A DNA stretch of 64,000 bases from Chelydra serpentina (GCA_037349315.1 JBAIAC010000059.1:7032001-7096000), one strand, 5' to 3'; positions 12,966 through 26,680 are shown, counted from the first letter of the stretch. Translations and numbers: made by a program. The notes: generated by a model not told the origin, from the letters alone.

Positions 12966-15900
12966 ATATATGGGAATGAAAGTTTGGAGTTTTGTCTATT
13001 GTTTGAGGGTCAGAACCTCCACTGTCTTCAGTGATTTTGGGTCAGGCCGAAGACTGGGATATTCTCCACTGTAACCCCCAACTGTCATGCATTTTAAGTC
13101 TCATGCCAGGACTTGGTCTTCTACTAAAATGTTGACAGGACAGTGGAAGATTTTGGCATAGTTGCAGGCAGCAGTTACAGAGGATGAAAATAAAAAGGGG
13201 GGCAGTGGGGAAGAGCTGCTGATGTTCCTTCTAGCTGCCCACCCCCGAACTCTACCTTACACTACCCCCTTGATTTAAAATGCTAACTTTCAGGTGAGAT
13301 GCCAGCTGAAGTATCCTTTGTCATCCCTGGTGGTTATGCAGGAAGAATTAGGCTTTTTATAAAGAAAAAACCTGGGTAGTGGGAGGTATAAACTCCAGTT
13401 CCTTGGTAAATATTTCCTCTTTTAATGAAACAGATTTAAAAGTGGTCAGTTGTGTGAGAGAACCCAAGGGACTACTGTACTTCCTTTGCTACCACAGCCA
13501 TTACTAATAGCAGTAGCTTGTTACTTAGAAGCACCTGAATACAACGGGCACTGAACTGCATAAAAATATAGGAGCAATCCACACCAGAACTACTTTAATT
13601 TTTACAGAGCAATATAAAAATAGTACTTAAGTTGTTAAACTCTGAACACACTACCTTTATAAAACCAATCTTGCTACTTAATTTTTCATTACAGGAATAA
13701 AAATAATTCAAAAGCTGTCTGTTTAACATGAAAAGTTATTTTAGTCAGACACATTATGTTGCTCTCTTTTTTATATTTGAGAACATACTTCTTGAGTGGA
13801 TTATAAAAAGATTAAATTCCAAGTATTTCAATACCATTAATCCTGATTCCAGTTTCAATAAAGCCCTAATTCTTCCATACTTACTGAGAGTAAACTTCTG
13901 TATTGAGACTTTAGTTAGGCATGCAGAATACAATGAACTTATTGTTTTTAACCTTAAGCAAACATTATCAGAAGCAAAGGAATGGATTCTGCAGCATTTG
14001 TAGTAATCATTTACTTTGGCCTGTCTCCACTTCTTTTTTACAGGACAAACCTCTTCATTTCTGCTCTAACTGGGCCTATATACTGTGATAAGCATAGGAC
14101 CAGGGACAATCAGCAACTGTTCTGAAAAGCAATTTCTTTTGCCTGGCTCATGAAAGACTGAAAACTTACCATTACAATTACAATTGTACCATTACAATTA
14201 GATTTGCAAGTGAAACTGGCAGCACTACAGAGTTTTCTAGGCTTTCCAAATTAGTTTCTACTTATATTAGACATTTTGTTTTTATAGCCACTGTTTTAAA
14301 TAGAAATATTTATATTTAGAGGAAATAAATGGATTTCCCGCCCCCCAAGTGTCCTAATAGAAAGGTGGGTTGTTTGTTTAAAGAGTTATTCTGGTAACAA
14401 CAAAGCAAAATCTTTCACTTCACTTAGAAAACTAGTTAAAATACATAATCCAAACTGCTTGAAATATTGTTTACTCGTGGCTCTGAATCTGTGTACAAGC
14501 CTAAACTTCAACAATAACTAAAGATGTTTCTGAACAAAGCCTCAGCGTTTTTTTCCTTTATTAACAACTGAATCTTTGGTTCATTTCTTTTCTTTTTTTT
14601 TGGGGGGGGGGGGGGGGGAAGAGAGGCGGGTTGGTTAGGTTTGGATTGTTTTTTGTTTTGTTTTTTCATTTTTACAAAAAGCTGACTTACACAAAACTCC
14701 TGCAAAATAATTTTTGTGGTCAAGTATGGAATTCAAAATAGTTCCTACCAAGACACACTGTGCTTATGAACTTACAAGGTTACCGAACATGCTATCAGCT
14801 TGCTTTGTTGGAGTTATACGAGACATTTTAAACACGGACCTTCCAACAAGTGCTGCTCTGCCCAGTTACCCTGCTCCATCTGGAATCAACATTAATAAAA
14901 TATAGCTAGAAGCATGTGCATGAGTATCTAAGCACCCAACAACACTTTTCAGTGTACACTTCCATACCTTCATGGAAAAGGCCTCTTCAGTCGACAAGAA
15001 TTCTGCAGATTTACTAGAAGTAGCATTTTCATTTATTTTTATCTACAAACCTAGGCACATTTCACATATTTGATATTCAGCTTACACTTCTAGTGCACAC
15101 CAATTTATTTCTTCATACTATCAAACCAGTGTTTCCAGTTTTATTATGGAAATATGTAACCATACATGTAACCCATGTTACCACAATGTGGCTTTTTGTC
15201 CCCTCTAGTGGCTAGGTCACATAAGAATGTTGGAGTCTGCTATTGCATCCAAAATATTGGATCCTGCCCTGTAAAGCAGTAAAGTACCAGGCTTTGACTG
15301 AGCTGAGCATAAAAAAGGACCAGGTCTATAAGCTCAGAGGCAGAAGCAAACTCAGAAACCTCTGTACATGGCTTAGCCACCTGAGGGACACAAAGCCACA
15401 TGGCATTAGCATGATTTACACATGTATACATTCTTGAAATCGAAACAAAAAGAACATGAGCTTGCAAACCATCATTCATGCAAGTAGTGCTGACCTGCAC
15501 AAGAAGTCCTATCATCCTCTGATGCAGGCACAAATATTGCAAGTGAATCCAAATGACAAAGTACAATTTTCCCATACCTCCTACACAAAAAGTAAAACTT
15601 AACAAGTATTCAAGCGGCTGTATATTTCAGAGCAAGTGAATGTGACACTTCATTGATCCCATTGTATTTCTGGAAAATTTAAGCTCTGTTAGCTTTAAGT
15701 TCCAGCATTTGGACAACTAAGTTCTTTTGTCTAATTACCATTTTGTGATATCAGCACTACCGAAATAGTTGCTTCTGATGAAGACCTGGTCTAGTCCTTT
15801 TTATGTTGGAAGCCAAGCGGTGTTATTGCCTTTGCTTCCTGGCTTTGCTTTATGCTTTATCCAAGACACTCAGCAAAGACAACTTAAGTTAATGGTTACT

Positions 15901-16107
15901 GTAGCTGTAAAACTAATAAAAAAAAGTTTAAAATAGCCTGCATGTTAAAATAAAGCTAACCACCCTTTCACCCTTAGTGAAATTTAGCCCAATTTTATTT
16001 GTCTGGTATTATGGATTCATATGATTAAACACTTTCAAGATGAATAGTCACTCTACAGTCATTCTTTCAATATTCACCCTAAATTAAAATTATTCCCAAG
16101 TGTAATC

Positions 16108-17935
16108 CTCAAACAGAGTCAGAGAAACATAGGGCTTGAAGGGACCTCAAAAAGTCACCAAGTCCTAGCCCCTGCTCTCTGGCAGTACTCAGTAAAACCA
16201 GACCATCCCTAGCAGGTGTTTGTCCAATCTGTTTTTAAAAACCTTCAATGACTGGAGATTCCATAACCTCTTTGGAAGCCTATTCCAGATCTTAAACTAT
16301 GTTTATAGTTTAAAGGTTAATCCTAATATCTAACCTCAGTCTCCCTTGCTGCAGATTAAGCCCATTACTTCTTGTCCTACCTTGAGAGGACATGTAGAAC
16401 AACTGAGCACCAGCCTCTTTATAACAGCCTTTAACATATTTGAAGATTTATCGAGTTCCCTCTCAGTCTTCTTTTTTTAAGATTAAACATGCTCAGTAGT
16501 TTTGTTTAAAAAACAAAACTAAAAACTTTTCCTCATAGATCAGGTTTTCTAAACCTTTCATCATTTTCTGTTGCTCTCCTCTGGACTCTCCAATTTGTCC
16601 ACATCTTTTCTAAAATGTGGCACCCATAATTGGACACTAGTGCTGCTGAGGCCTCCCCAGTGATGAGTAGAGTGGAACAATTACCTCCTGTGTCTTACAT
16701 ATGACACTCCTGTTAATACACTGCAAAATATTTACTTTTTTCACAACTGCATCACATTGTTAATTCATGTTCAATTTGTGATCTAGTATAATCTCCAGAT
16801 CCTTTTCAGTAGTATACCTCTACCCCAATATAACGCGGTCCTCAGGAGCCAAATAATCTCACCGTGTTATAGGTGAAACTGCGTTATATCTGGGCCGGGG
16901 AGCCGGAGCCGTGGCACGGAGCCGGGGCCAGGGCGCAGAGCCACGCCATCCGACCCCTGTTTCCCTTTCCCCCCCCATAGTCCCATTATCCAACCCCTCA
17001 GTTCCGGCCAGCAGCCTTAACATGCCGCTCAGAGCAGTGTGTGGGAGCCAGACACATGGCGCTGGAGAGCGCAGCCCCGCCCCCCAGAGCGCTGCTTTAC
17101 CACGTTGTATCCAAATTCAAGTTATATCAGACCACATTATATCGGGGTAGAGGTGTACTATCACCCAGCCAGTAATTCCCCTTTTGTAGTTGTGCATTTG
17201 ATTTTTCCTTTGTAAGTAGAGTATGTGTCTTTATTGGATTTAATCTTGTTGAATTCAGACCAATTCTCCAAGTTGTCAAGGTTGTTTTGAATTCTAATCC
17301 TGTCCTCCAAAATGCTTGTTCCCCCTTCCCAACTTCGTGTCACCTGCACATTTTGTAAACATATTCTCCATTCCATTTTCCAAGTCATTAATGAAAATAT
17401 TGAACGAATATCACACCCAGGACTGACCTTAGGGGACCACATTAGATACACCCCCCTACTTTGACAATGAACCATAACTACACTACAAGTAAGGTCTTGC
17501 AACCAGATGTGCGCCTACTTTACAGTATTTTCATCTAGACCACATTTCTCTAGTTTGCTTAGGAGAATGTCATGTGGGACTATATCAAATGCCTTACTAA
17601 AATAAAGATGTATCACATCTCCTGCTTCCCCCCTCCCTCCACTGGGCCAGTAACCCTAAAGAAGCAAATGAGACTGGTTTTGCATGATTTGTTCTTGACA
17701 AATCCATGCTGCCTATTCCTTATAACCCTATTATCCTCCAGGTGCTTACAATTTGATTGCTTAATAATTTGTTCCAGTATCTTTCCAAGTATTGAAATTA
17801 GGCCGACTGGTCTAATTCCCTGGGCCCTCTTTTTTCCCCACTTTTTAGAGATAGGTACCCAGGGGAAGGAGGGGAATGTGCCCAAATTGGCAGAATAGCA
17901 GAAATAGATTATAGGAGTTGCTGCGATGGAGAAAT
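16108..17935 (-). mobile_element. CR1 LINE, antisense, split by a later insertion
   Basis: The minus strand reads as CR1 3' ORF2 plus 3' end. The 3' terminus is near 16,108 (antisense of the ATAGGGC..GAAGGGACCT tail). The frames at 17613-17939 and 17161-17502 contain reverse transcriptase residues, including LEQIIKQSNCKHLEDN, NRQHGFVKNKSC and RIQNNLDNLENW. Frameshifts and stops show it is dead. A TIR element (16813-17157) lies inside it, so the CR1 is the older of the two. Confidence 0.88.
16813..17157. mobile_element. TIR element inserted in CR1 (ATATAAC ends)
   Basis: Ends are TATACCTCTACCCCAATATAA and its inverted partner TTATATCGGGGTAGAGGTGTA. Motifs of the kind GCGTTATA recur inside, and the centre is GC-rich. 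CR1 sequence resumes on both sides. The exact duplication could not be fixed (TA or longer), so the superfamily is left open. Confidence 0.75.
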
Positions 17936-18465
17936 CCATATGTCAGCTGCACAACAAGTTGGGTACATTCAGGGAAGTCTGGAACTCTTTTCTAGAAAAG
18001 AGAAACTTAGCACAGGTGGATATCCTATATTAGAGATTTTCAGGCATCTCTCATGTAAACACCACAAAGAACTCACCAGTGAACTGAAGAGAACTGAAGC
18101 TATTCAAAAACCTCACATACATGTAAAAAACACACACATGAACAAACAGCCTTGATTAGTAGCAATTAGTAACAATTAAAATATATTCATATAAATGTCA
18201 GCTTCTCTCCAGGGAGCTCCAGAAACAGCACAAGCATGTACAAGCCTGTGTAACCATGTATACCAGACTAACTTTGTCTATTCTAACATAATTGAGTAAT
18301 AACACTAATATATATCACAGCCTACTCTACATACATTTTCTGGTAACCCAGTGAAATGCAACTAAAATCTTCAGATTTGGTTTTTACAATTAACTTCACA
18401 ATATTAAAACATTCCTTTTATGTTTCCAATATATGTGTACACATTTTAAAGTTAATTTTCCAAGA

Positions 18466-18579
<114 letters not shown>

Positions 18580-18978
18580 TATTAAAAAGATTCTGTAAAT
18601 GAAATAAGAATCAACACAATTTTGAAAGCCTGAATACAAAAGCATTATCAAACCAATGATCAATAATTTCAAGAGTTAATTTTTTAAAATGTATATACAA
18701 AAATATATTAAACTTGAATGTTGTTTAGACTTGTTATAAAAGAATGAAAGTTAACGTGTTTTAGCTCTGCTGTAGTAGCACAATAATGAGATATAAACAC
18801 TAAAGTTTGTTACTGTTTTTCTAGGTTAAAACCAAATGGGAGAAGGGAAAGTGCAAAATATATATTAAGGACCTATATTAAAGACACAGGAAGCAATTTA
18901 ATAAAAAAGTGTTCAGCAAACAAATGTACATCTTCTAGCACATTCCTGTTATTCAAAGTACATTATAATTTATTAAAG

Positions 18979-19173
18979 TGACAAAGAGTCCTGTGGCACC
19001 TTATAGACTAACAGACGTATTGGAGCATAAGATTTTGTGGGGGAATACCCACTTCGTCGGATGCATTCCCCCACGAAATCTTAGACTAACAGACGTATTG
19101 GAGCATATAAAGTGCCACAGGACTCTTTGTTGCTTCTACAGATCCAGACTAACACGGCTACCCCTCTGATACT
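18979..19173. repeat. Fold-back repeat with an internal inversion
   Basis: The arms start CAAAGAGTCCTGTGGCACC and end with its complement GTGCCACAGGACTCTTTG. A tail CTTCTACAGATCCAGACTAA and ACGGCTACCCCTC follows. The arms should mirror one another throughout. Instead a 26-bp segment of the right arm (19082-19107) is in the same orientation as its left-arm partner (19004-19029). Related copies: 47761, 57583 and 58531. Confidence 0.85.
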
Positions 19174-19559
19174 ATAAATATATTATCAGTGAAAACAATT
19201 AATGGAACAAACTTAAAATCTAGTGAAAATCCTGGCTTGTTTTCCCCCCATAAATTATGAAATCGGTTTTAAAGATTCAAACTCAAACATATAAACCATC
19301 AGAAAGGGCTGTTTTTACAGAACATGGCTTTTGCACTTTCCTGTTGCTCTGTTGAGGGGTGATGTGTCTCCCCCCGGCAGCTCCCCGCCAGCCCCCCCCC
19401 CCCCCCCCATCAGCCCCCGCTGCACCCAGCTCACCTCTCTGCCTCTCGGAGGCTCAGGGAGAGCCAGAAGCAAAGCGGCAGCCTGCTGCTTTTCATGGCT
19501 CCCTCTCCAGCTGGTCGGGTGGGGAAGGGAGGGGTATGGAGAAGAGGCGGAGGGCCTGG

Positions 19560-20905
19560 CCAGGAGATGCATTTCTAGATGTTCAAGTTATAGAAGACAC
19601 ATTGACTGCATCTGTGACTGGTTGCATCTGTGACAACCCACATCTTAGAGGAGTTAAATGCTTGTCAATTGGACCCCCAAACAGATGGGTGCTTGTGCAT
19701 TTGATGGAGCTGCAAATTTCTCTGGAAGACATGCTGGAGTACAAGCTTTGCTCAGAGAAAAGTGTAACCCTAATCTCTCCTATAAACACTGCAGAGGCCA
19801 TCTACTCCAACTAGCGCTAGTACAAACTGCAGACTCTTCAAAAGACATTTTAAAAAGCTATAAATGTAATGTCTTAATTATATTCTTTTTTCAGCAAGAG
19901 TCCAAAAAGACTGAATATCTTGGAAAATATAGAAGATACACTGGGACTGAAGTTCAAATTAGTACAATCTGGGAAAACCCTCTGGCTTTCTCATGAGCAA
20001 TCCTTGGCTGTTGTCTTAAAATTACTCCAGCCATTATTACTGACTTTGGAAAGTATCTACCAAGATGGGATGAACCTAAGTAGTGAGGCTAGTGGACTAC
20101 TTTTGCTACTACGTTCAGAGAAGACTATTGCCATTCTCTCTTGTAAGTCTACTGTTGAAACCACTTGGGTCATTAAACAATGCCATCCAGGCATCTGCTA
20201 TAACAGCAGTAGATCTTTGTCCAGCAATAGAAACTACATTTGGATAAGAGAGCTATTCATTGAAAGTGTACTGGAAGAAGAAAAGACTTCAGTCCAGAAG
20301 TTGACTAATGAAAAAGCATTTATATTGAATCCTTAAGTGAAGAGGACAAGAAGTGTTTGTTAAGACAACTGAAAAAGTACAGACTTGATTCTTAAAAGTC
20401 TACAGTAGTGACTTCTAGATTCTACTCAACCTCTACGTAGTTTTTACAGATCCCTGTCCTTCAAAACACCAATAGTTGAGTGGAGTGAGGCACTACCAGC
20501 AATGGGGCTGCCATGTGCTCAAGACAGAATAGAGAATTTGAACACAGAGTGGAATATCATACGATGAATGAATGAAGATTTGACTTCAACTTCTTTTTTA
20601 TCATCACTAGTGGCTCGACCCGATCTTATTGCTATGTTTCCTGGGACGAAAGAAGTAGGAATTCATCTCTTGCTACTCCCAGTCACAACAGCTACAGTTG
20701 AGTGTTCTTTTTCATCACTGAATAGAATTGTGTGTTCTGAAAGAAGTCGCCTTCTTCCTGATCATGTGAATGAACTAACAAGCATATCAATTGAAGGAAT
20801 GGAAGTACCGGTTACACGAGAAGCCACCAAAGATGAACGCATTGCATTCAAGAAGTTCATTAACAGAGTTGTGCAAAATTATAACAAGACACCAAGAAGG
20901 ATGTA
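19560..20905 (+). pseudogene. Relic hAT transposase (ZNF862/KIAA1586-like)
   Basis: Three broken frames in order recall a hAT transposase of the type related to the host genes ZNF862 and KIAA1586. The 19658 frame has CAFDGAANFSGRHAGVQ and HCRGHLLQLAL (a CxxH motif of the hAT fold). The 19920 frame continues with QSGKTLWLSHEQSLAVV and LLTLESIYQDGMNLSSE. The 20568 frame holds the C-terminal dimerisation region with TVECSFSSLNRI and ERSRLLPDHVNELTS, and ends in a stop at about 20906. The frames do not join, and stops occur between 20337 and 20567. The downstream sequence to about 21,125 is probably element 3' end. No matching terminal repeats were found. Confidence 0.82.
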
Positions 20906-21567
20906 GATGTAGTGCTTCCTAGAAGGCTTGAGTAGACAACTTTAATTTGTGTGATGATTTTAAAACACGAGTTAAATCTAATAAAATGGTCATAAAACAT
21001 TTTTCAGTTTTTACTGTATACAGCCCACTATAGTTTTTACTTATACAGCCCACCTTCACCCTCACGGTCTCACCTATCATCGGCCCTGACACCACCACCC
21101 CCGTAAATTCGAACACCCCTAGAACATTGGGAGGATGAGGCCAGTAGCACTGCTCTTTTCTGTGCCTGTTGCTCCCTACAGCCATGGAGAACCGGCTGCC
21201 AGCCATCTGGCTACCACCAGTGTAGACTAGTGGGGGAGGCATAGGCTGGAAAGAGAAGATCTAAAATGCGGCAGTGAGTGTTAGAGGTAAGCGACCCAAG
21301 GGTCAGTTGTGGTGACCAAATGAGGAAGAGCCTTCAGTGCCTGAATGAGTAAGGTTTAGGACAAGAAGTGAAACATTAACAAGTTTCTCATTTGTTTCCT
21401 ATTGGGGGTTTGGAGAGGAAGTCGCTACTGGGTTTTTTAAAAAAAGCACATGGAGTGAAATCCTGGCTGCACTGAAGTCAGTGGAAAGTCTCCCTACATG
21501 GGTGTTTGGGGGAGAGGGCGGGGGGAGAATAATGTTGATTCTTTTCCCCACAGAACATATGTATGAC

Positions 21568-21867
21568 CACAGCCGCCAACTTCCTGTTACGCCGGTGGGT
21601 GCTGACGCCCGGCGTCAGGGGCGGGGCCCCGCCCCTGACGCCGGGCCCCGCCCCCGATGCCGGGTGACGTTGCGGGGCCCCGCCCCTGACGCCAGGCCCC
21701 ACCCCCGACGCCACGTTGCCCAGCGTCAGGGGCGGGGCCCCGCAACGTCTCCCGGTGCTCCGGTGAGTTTGCCGCGGGTCCGGGGCGGGTGGGGAGTTGC
21801 CGGTGGGTGCTTAATTTTTCCCCGTGGGTGCTCCAGCCCTGGAGCACCCACGAAGTCGGCGCCTATG
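21568..21867 (-). mobile_element. GC-rich hAT MITE, family B, copy 1
   Basis: The terminal pair is CACAGCCGCCAACTTCC and GAAGTCGGCGCCTATG. The 8-bp duplication TGTATGAC flanks both sides exactly (21560-21567 and 21868-21875). The centre is made of inverted and direct blocks of GGGGCGGGGCCCCGCCCC type that would fold strongly. Same family as 53923-54237 in opposite orientation. Confidence 0.92.
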
Positions 21868-24131
21868 TGTATGACAAGAGCAGTGGTAGCTCAGCACCTC
21901 TGGAAGTCAGACCATTTTTATTTAGACACCTGTACCTGGATTAATTGCTTATATTTCAGCATCAAGGTCTGAAAATTTTGGCCTAGGTTTAACCTATTAA
22001 AAAACTTTATAGAAGTTAGTTATTAGTATAAAAAGAAATTACACCAGAGAGAAAGAAAAATCAAACATGAGACTTGGGACTGAAATTCCACCCTCTTTCT
22101 CAACTATGCGACCAAATGAAGTTACTAAGGACAGAACTGGGGCCCTGAATTTCCAAGATTTTCACTGTACAGTCCAGTGTACCTACATGAAGATTTAAGA
22201 GATAACCAGATCATGTATTTGGCTTTTAAAACATTTCTGGATTATCTAATTCAAGTGTCCCCAATTCAGTAGACAGATTTCAATAATTCAACTGATAACT
22301 TTGGTACCACAGTATGCAGAATTATATTTTCCCCTTTGATTAACTTTTTAGATTTAAATTAACATGTTATTTAGTCACTATCTTATGTTACAACAACTAC
22401 TGTTAAGCCCTCCTCCCCAAAGGGAGATGCTCCAACAGAAACAGAGTTTATAATGATCTTTCCAGGGAAAGGAAACGGGAATAGGATAAATCCAAAGAGA
22501 ATTCTTTCATGGCTCTAGAACTTCATTTCTCAGCCTTTATATGTTGTGCCCCATGGTGGCTGTGTGCAATACACTGGGAGATTTATCCAGAATTTTTGAA
22601 AATAAAACTAAAAATGAACGTTGTTTATATATTCACTAATCAGTTCATTTTCCTACAGTCAGACTTAAAAGTTTATCTGAATCAGATAGAAATGCATGGG
22701 ACTCGCAAGCATACAGGAAATGGGGAGGCTCTGAGTTGTTCTTTTTTGGGGGTGGAGGGTTGTTTTTGTTTCTCTTTTTTGGAGGGAGTGTGTCTTTGGT
22801 TTGGTTGCATCCAGGTTCCATTTCATGTCAAACCACCACTGACTCCTAGCCAGAAAATGCCACTGGGGGGCACAGAAAGGGGGCCAGTCAAAAGACTGAT
22901 AGGGAGTTTTCAGGTGGTGAACTGCGCCACAATTTTTGCGGAGGGCCTCCTTTTTAAGCTGGAAGGGGAGAAATGTCACTCATCTGCATCAACCAGGGAG
23001 GGAACTTGATGGAGCCCATGTCCCCTCCCCACCAATCGATGGAACGCTAAGGCAGAAAACAAACAAAAAAAGGATCCAAAAAAAAGTTATGATGAAATAT
23101 GATACAACATTTCTCTGGAAGAACTAAACTATAACATAATGCTAGTCTACTGACATTATTGCTTTCATGGGGCAGGTTGATAGTCAGATTTAATCAAGTC
23201 CCCATGTATCTTCTACAGCGTGGAAGATCATATAAGAAAAACATTCCAAAATGCAGACAGAACTATTACTGAATCTTGCTCAGAACTGTTGATCATACAC
23301 ATTCTAAACCCTGATTGTAAGAGTCTTAAGATCTGTTAAATTTGCTGTGCTAACAATATTAAAGCCAACAAGAAAAATAGTTTCCAAGATTTTTCAACAA
23401 CTGTCTTAAGCGCTCTTATGCAAAAATCACAGGCACTTGTTTCTAATTATCCAACAGACTGAACAAAATGTCTTTGAAGGAAACTTACAAAATGTTATCT
23501 TCAGATCTTAATAGAAAATAAAACATGGGTCTGTTTGTTAGCAAATTCTTTTTCCACTTATTTCTGAACTTAAGCTCTTATTTCCCTGAGTTTATGAAGG
23601 TACACCCACACTAGCCCTGCCTGCATTCCTGAAGTACACATATAACAAGGTGGTATGTAAACAGCTTTTAAAGGAGATGCTACTTTTTCCCCTGTCTTTT
23701 ATATCTAACATTTGCTTTAGAGCACAGTAGATTTTGACTTAAAGCAAAATATCTGGCTGGGAAAACCTGATTTGTAGGATGCCAATGTCAAAATATGCAT
23801 AAATTCCCAGGAAGGCCTATGTTAAACTGGCATTAAGGCCTAGTACATATCAGTAATTCAGGGCAAAAATCAAAACAAGCATTACAAACCCAGGAAGTTT
23901 GGAGCTAAGGATACCACTTACAAGAAATTTAAACATGTCCATGTATAGAAACACTCAGTTAAAGTAGTTTGGGGTGATGCCATGCAATAACCATGTAACT
24001 ATAATTACTGTACAAGAGTGTTGGCTTATTTTTAAAAGCCATACAATTTGTTCTTGGTTTTTTTTCCCCCCCTCATGGGTCACTGTGGGCAGAGTTAAGG
24101 TTGTTTGGATGCCTTAACTGCATTTCCATAT

Positions 24132-24230
24132 GCAAAGCTCTTCGGGGCAGGGACCATCCTTTGTTCAGTGTCTGTACAGCACCTAGCACAAAGGAGCCCC
24201 AGTCATGGACCAGAACCTCAAGGTATGCCA
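24132..24230 (+). mobile_element. Old L2/MIR-like LINE/SINE 3' tail
   Basis: Contains GCAGGGACCATCC, GTACAGCACCTAGCACAA and GGAGCCCCAGTCATGG, the conserved tail found in many amniote copies. Confidence 0.6.
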
Positions 24231-24479
24231 GCACAAATACGCAATTTTCTTGGCAATCTGCACTTCTGCTGTTTGGCAAACACATTTGTTGATTATTCAT
24301 TGCAGCAGAATATACCTTCTATATCCTTGAATAGGGGGATGTTCTCTCTCACCGTCTTGCCAAAGACTGTCACTAAGCCTCTATTTTATATTGTAGATCT
24401 CCACTTCTTCCATATACAGATCCTGCAATTTTAAAGTGCCCCTCAGTCTTGTACAGGTCACACATACCTGGCTCTTGCC

Positions 24480-24568
24480 CAATGGTTCTCAACCTTTCCA
24501 GACTACTGTAACCCTTTCAGAAGTCTGATTTGTCTTGTGTACCCCCAAGTTTCACCTCATTAAGGGAG
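24480..24568 (+). mobile_element. hAT element fragment (MER5-like left end)
   Basis: The left end CAATGGTTCTCAACCTTTCC and the following CTTGTGTACCCCCAAG are typical of a hAT-Charlie-type MITE. The right end is not seen; sequence changes to poly-G and unrelated DNA. Confidence 0.6.
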
Positions 24569-26369
24569 GGTGGGGTGGAAAACAGAGATGGGCTGAGTGG
24601 GGCGGGGGGGGGGGGGGGGGGGGAGGCAGCTTGGGATAAGCCCATGAAAACACTAGAAGCTGTATTCAGACTAGCCCAGATACCTTCATCACATCCTCAG
24701 GGACAAATAGTACACACTGGTTAAAGATGCCTGCATTACTCTCTCTGTCATAAAAACAACCCAGAATGGCAATAAGACTACCTGGAAGTGTTTAAAGTAA
24801 ACTGGTTACTAATTTCTCCACTTTTTCATTATGATGGAAGCCAGACTTCAGACATGACACAGGATATTACTGAATTGATCTTTCCAGATGGGATTTTTGT
24901 TTTAAGTATGTGAAATATTTCAATTCCAACAGTATAATGCCATTGCTACTGGCACAGTCAATAGCATTATTGATGCGCAGCACAGTGCAATAGGCTAGCA
25001 GTGTTGCCTTCCAGCACAAAAGTTGCATCATGAGAAATGAAATTACAAGATTTGTCTCCTACTTTTTAACTGTAGTTAAAAGTGGTTTGTTCCACCCACC
25101 CACCCGAGTGCTGTTCACCTGCACGTTGGCAAACTAACTTCAGTGAACCAGAAATATTTTAATCTGTATTCACTCAGCCTGATAATTGAATACTAGTGCT
25201 CAATATTCAAACGTGTGAATGTAATAATGATCTGAGAAGGAATAGGGAACAAGTATAATGGGAAACTTCACAAGCTTTGAAAGCATTCAAAATAACGGTC
25301 TCTCTTGCATGTAGCATCAAACTACTGATCAAACCATTCTTAGAGCATCAAAATTCTACGTAGTATTACTGAGCGCTCAGGACCATAAGTGAAGCAAGAA
25401 TAAATAAATAAAATAGTGCACTAACACAGAGAAAGTGAGAGTAAGTGGCAACATTTCTGTAGTGCACTCCTCAATTGTGTACCCTGGAAATGGAGCCAGA
25501 AGTTCTGATGCTTGCAGAATTCAGATGTTTATTTGCTCCAGGGGGTATAATAGAGGAAGTATGTAAACCTGCCCTCGGTAACCTACACTAGCGGATATGA
25601 AAAAGGATACAATTCCAGGCCTTTGCACTGGTATATCAAACCCTTGATAAAATAGCTTCCCAAGTACTTGAGCAACAGTTTCTCCATCAATGATCCTGAT
25701 TAACTGTCATGGCTGACCAGAGTGGGTTTGATTTTGGGCCCAAGGTTCAGATCAGGACTGAGCTAAATATATATGTATTTTAGTTGATATTCAATGATGA
25801 AAAACTCTTCCAAAAAAAGTTCATCAGAGCCCTTGCTGGCTGCCTTTAGGATATGCTACAAGTCCCATTTTTTCTTTTAACCTAATTGGAATCATATTTT
25901 GCTCCCCCACTCATTTCTGCATCTTCCATTTCCCCCTCTCCAACTGTATGTATTAGTTGGGATATGATCCCTTTTGTAGATGAGGTGGCTTGTCAGAGAA
26001 ATCTTGGCTCTTTCCCAGCACCTAGAATTTATTATCAGACTAGACATCATAATTTGATCCCTTTAATATTTGGTAGTTAGTTCTTGTTCTGTAGTAGTAA
26101 GATGCCTTGTGATAAGTGCCCATTAAGTACAGTGAAAAAAACAAACTGGTTCAACAATGAAAGTGTTATAGTGGATTAAGGCAACTAGACACAGTAAGCA
26201 GTTAATAACCACATCATGGAAAGGGATTTATTTCCACTTTTCTAAGATTAACATAATGGCATAACATACAGATAATGAGTTTGTTGTTTTCAATTTGTAA
26301 TAAACAGAAGAAGCCAAGTCTAAAAAAGTGGGGAGAGTGGGGGAAGAAATCAAATGCTAAGCTTTAGTC

Positions 26370-26680
26370 CAGGGGTAAGCAACCTACGGCACGCGTGCCA
26401 AAGGTGGCACACGAGCTGATTTTCAGTGGCACTCACACTGCCCGGGTCCTGGCCACCAGTCCAGGGGACTCTGCATTTTAATTTAATTTTCAATGAAGCT
26501 TCTTAAACATTTTTAAAACCTTATTTACTTTATACACAACAATAGTTTAGTTATAGATTATAGACTTGTAGAAAGAGACCTTCTAAAAACATTAAAATGT
26601 ATTACTGGTATGCGAAGCCTTAAATTAGGGTGAATAAATGAAGACTCGGCACACCGCTTCTGAAAGGTTGCCAACCCCTG
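26370..26680 (+). mobile_element. Non-autonomous hAT element, family A, copy 2
   Basis: Ends CAGGGGTAAGCAACCT and GGTTGCCAACCCCTG. The interior matches copies 1 and 3, including the TTTTCAATGAAGCTTCTTAA segment. The flanking 8-mers (CTTTAGTC and CACAAGTT) agree at only four positions, so this insertion is older or was rearranged. Confidence 0.85.

Noticed and set aside
13728..14003. 91-codon AT-rich frame
   Set aside because: No similarity to a known family that I can see, no splice-site support, and typical of chance frames in AT-rich intron.
15240..15605. 121-codon minus-strand frame
   Set aside because: No motif, no acceptor or donor in phase, overlapping plus-strand frame of similar quality.
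22509..23009. 166-codon plus-strand frame
   Set aside because: Mixed composition without any recognisable segment; a frame of similar quality runs on the other strand.
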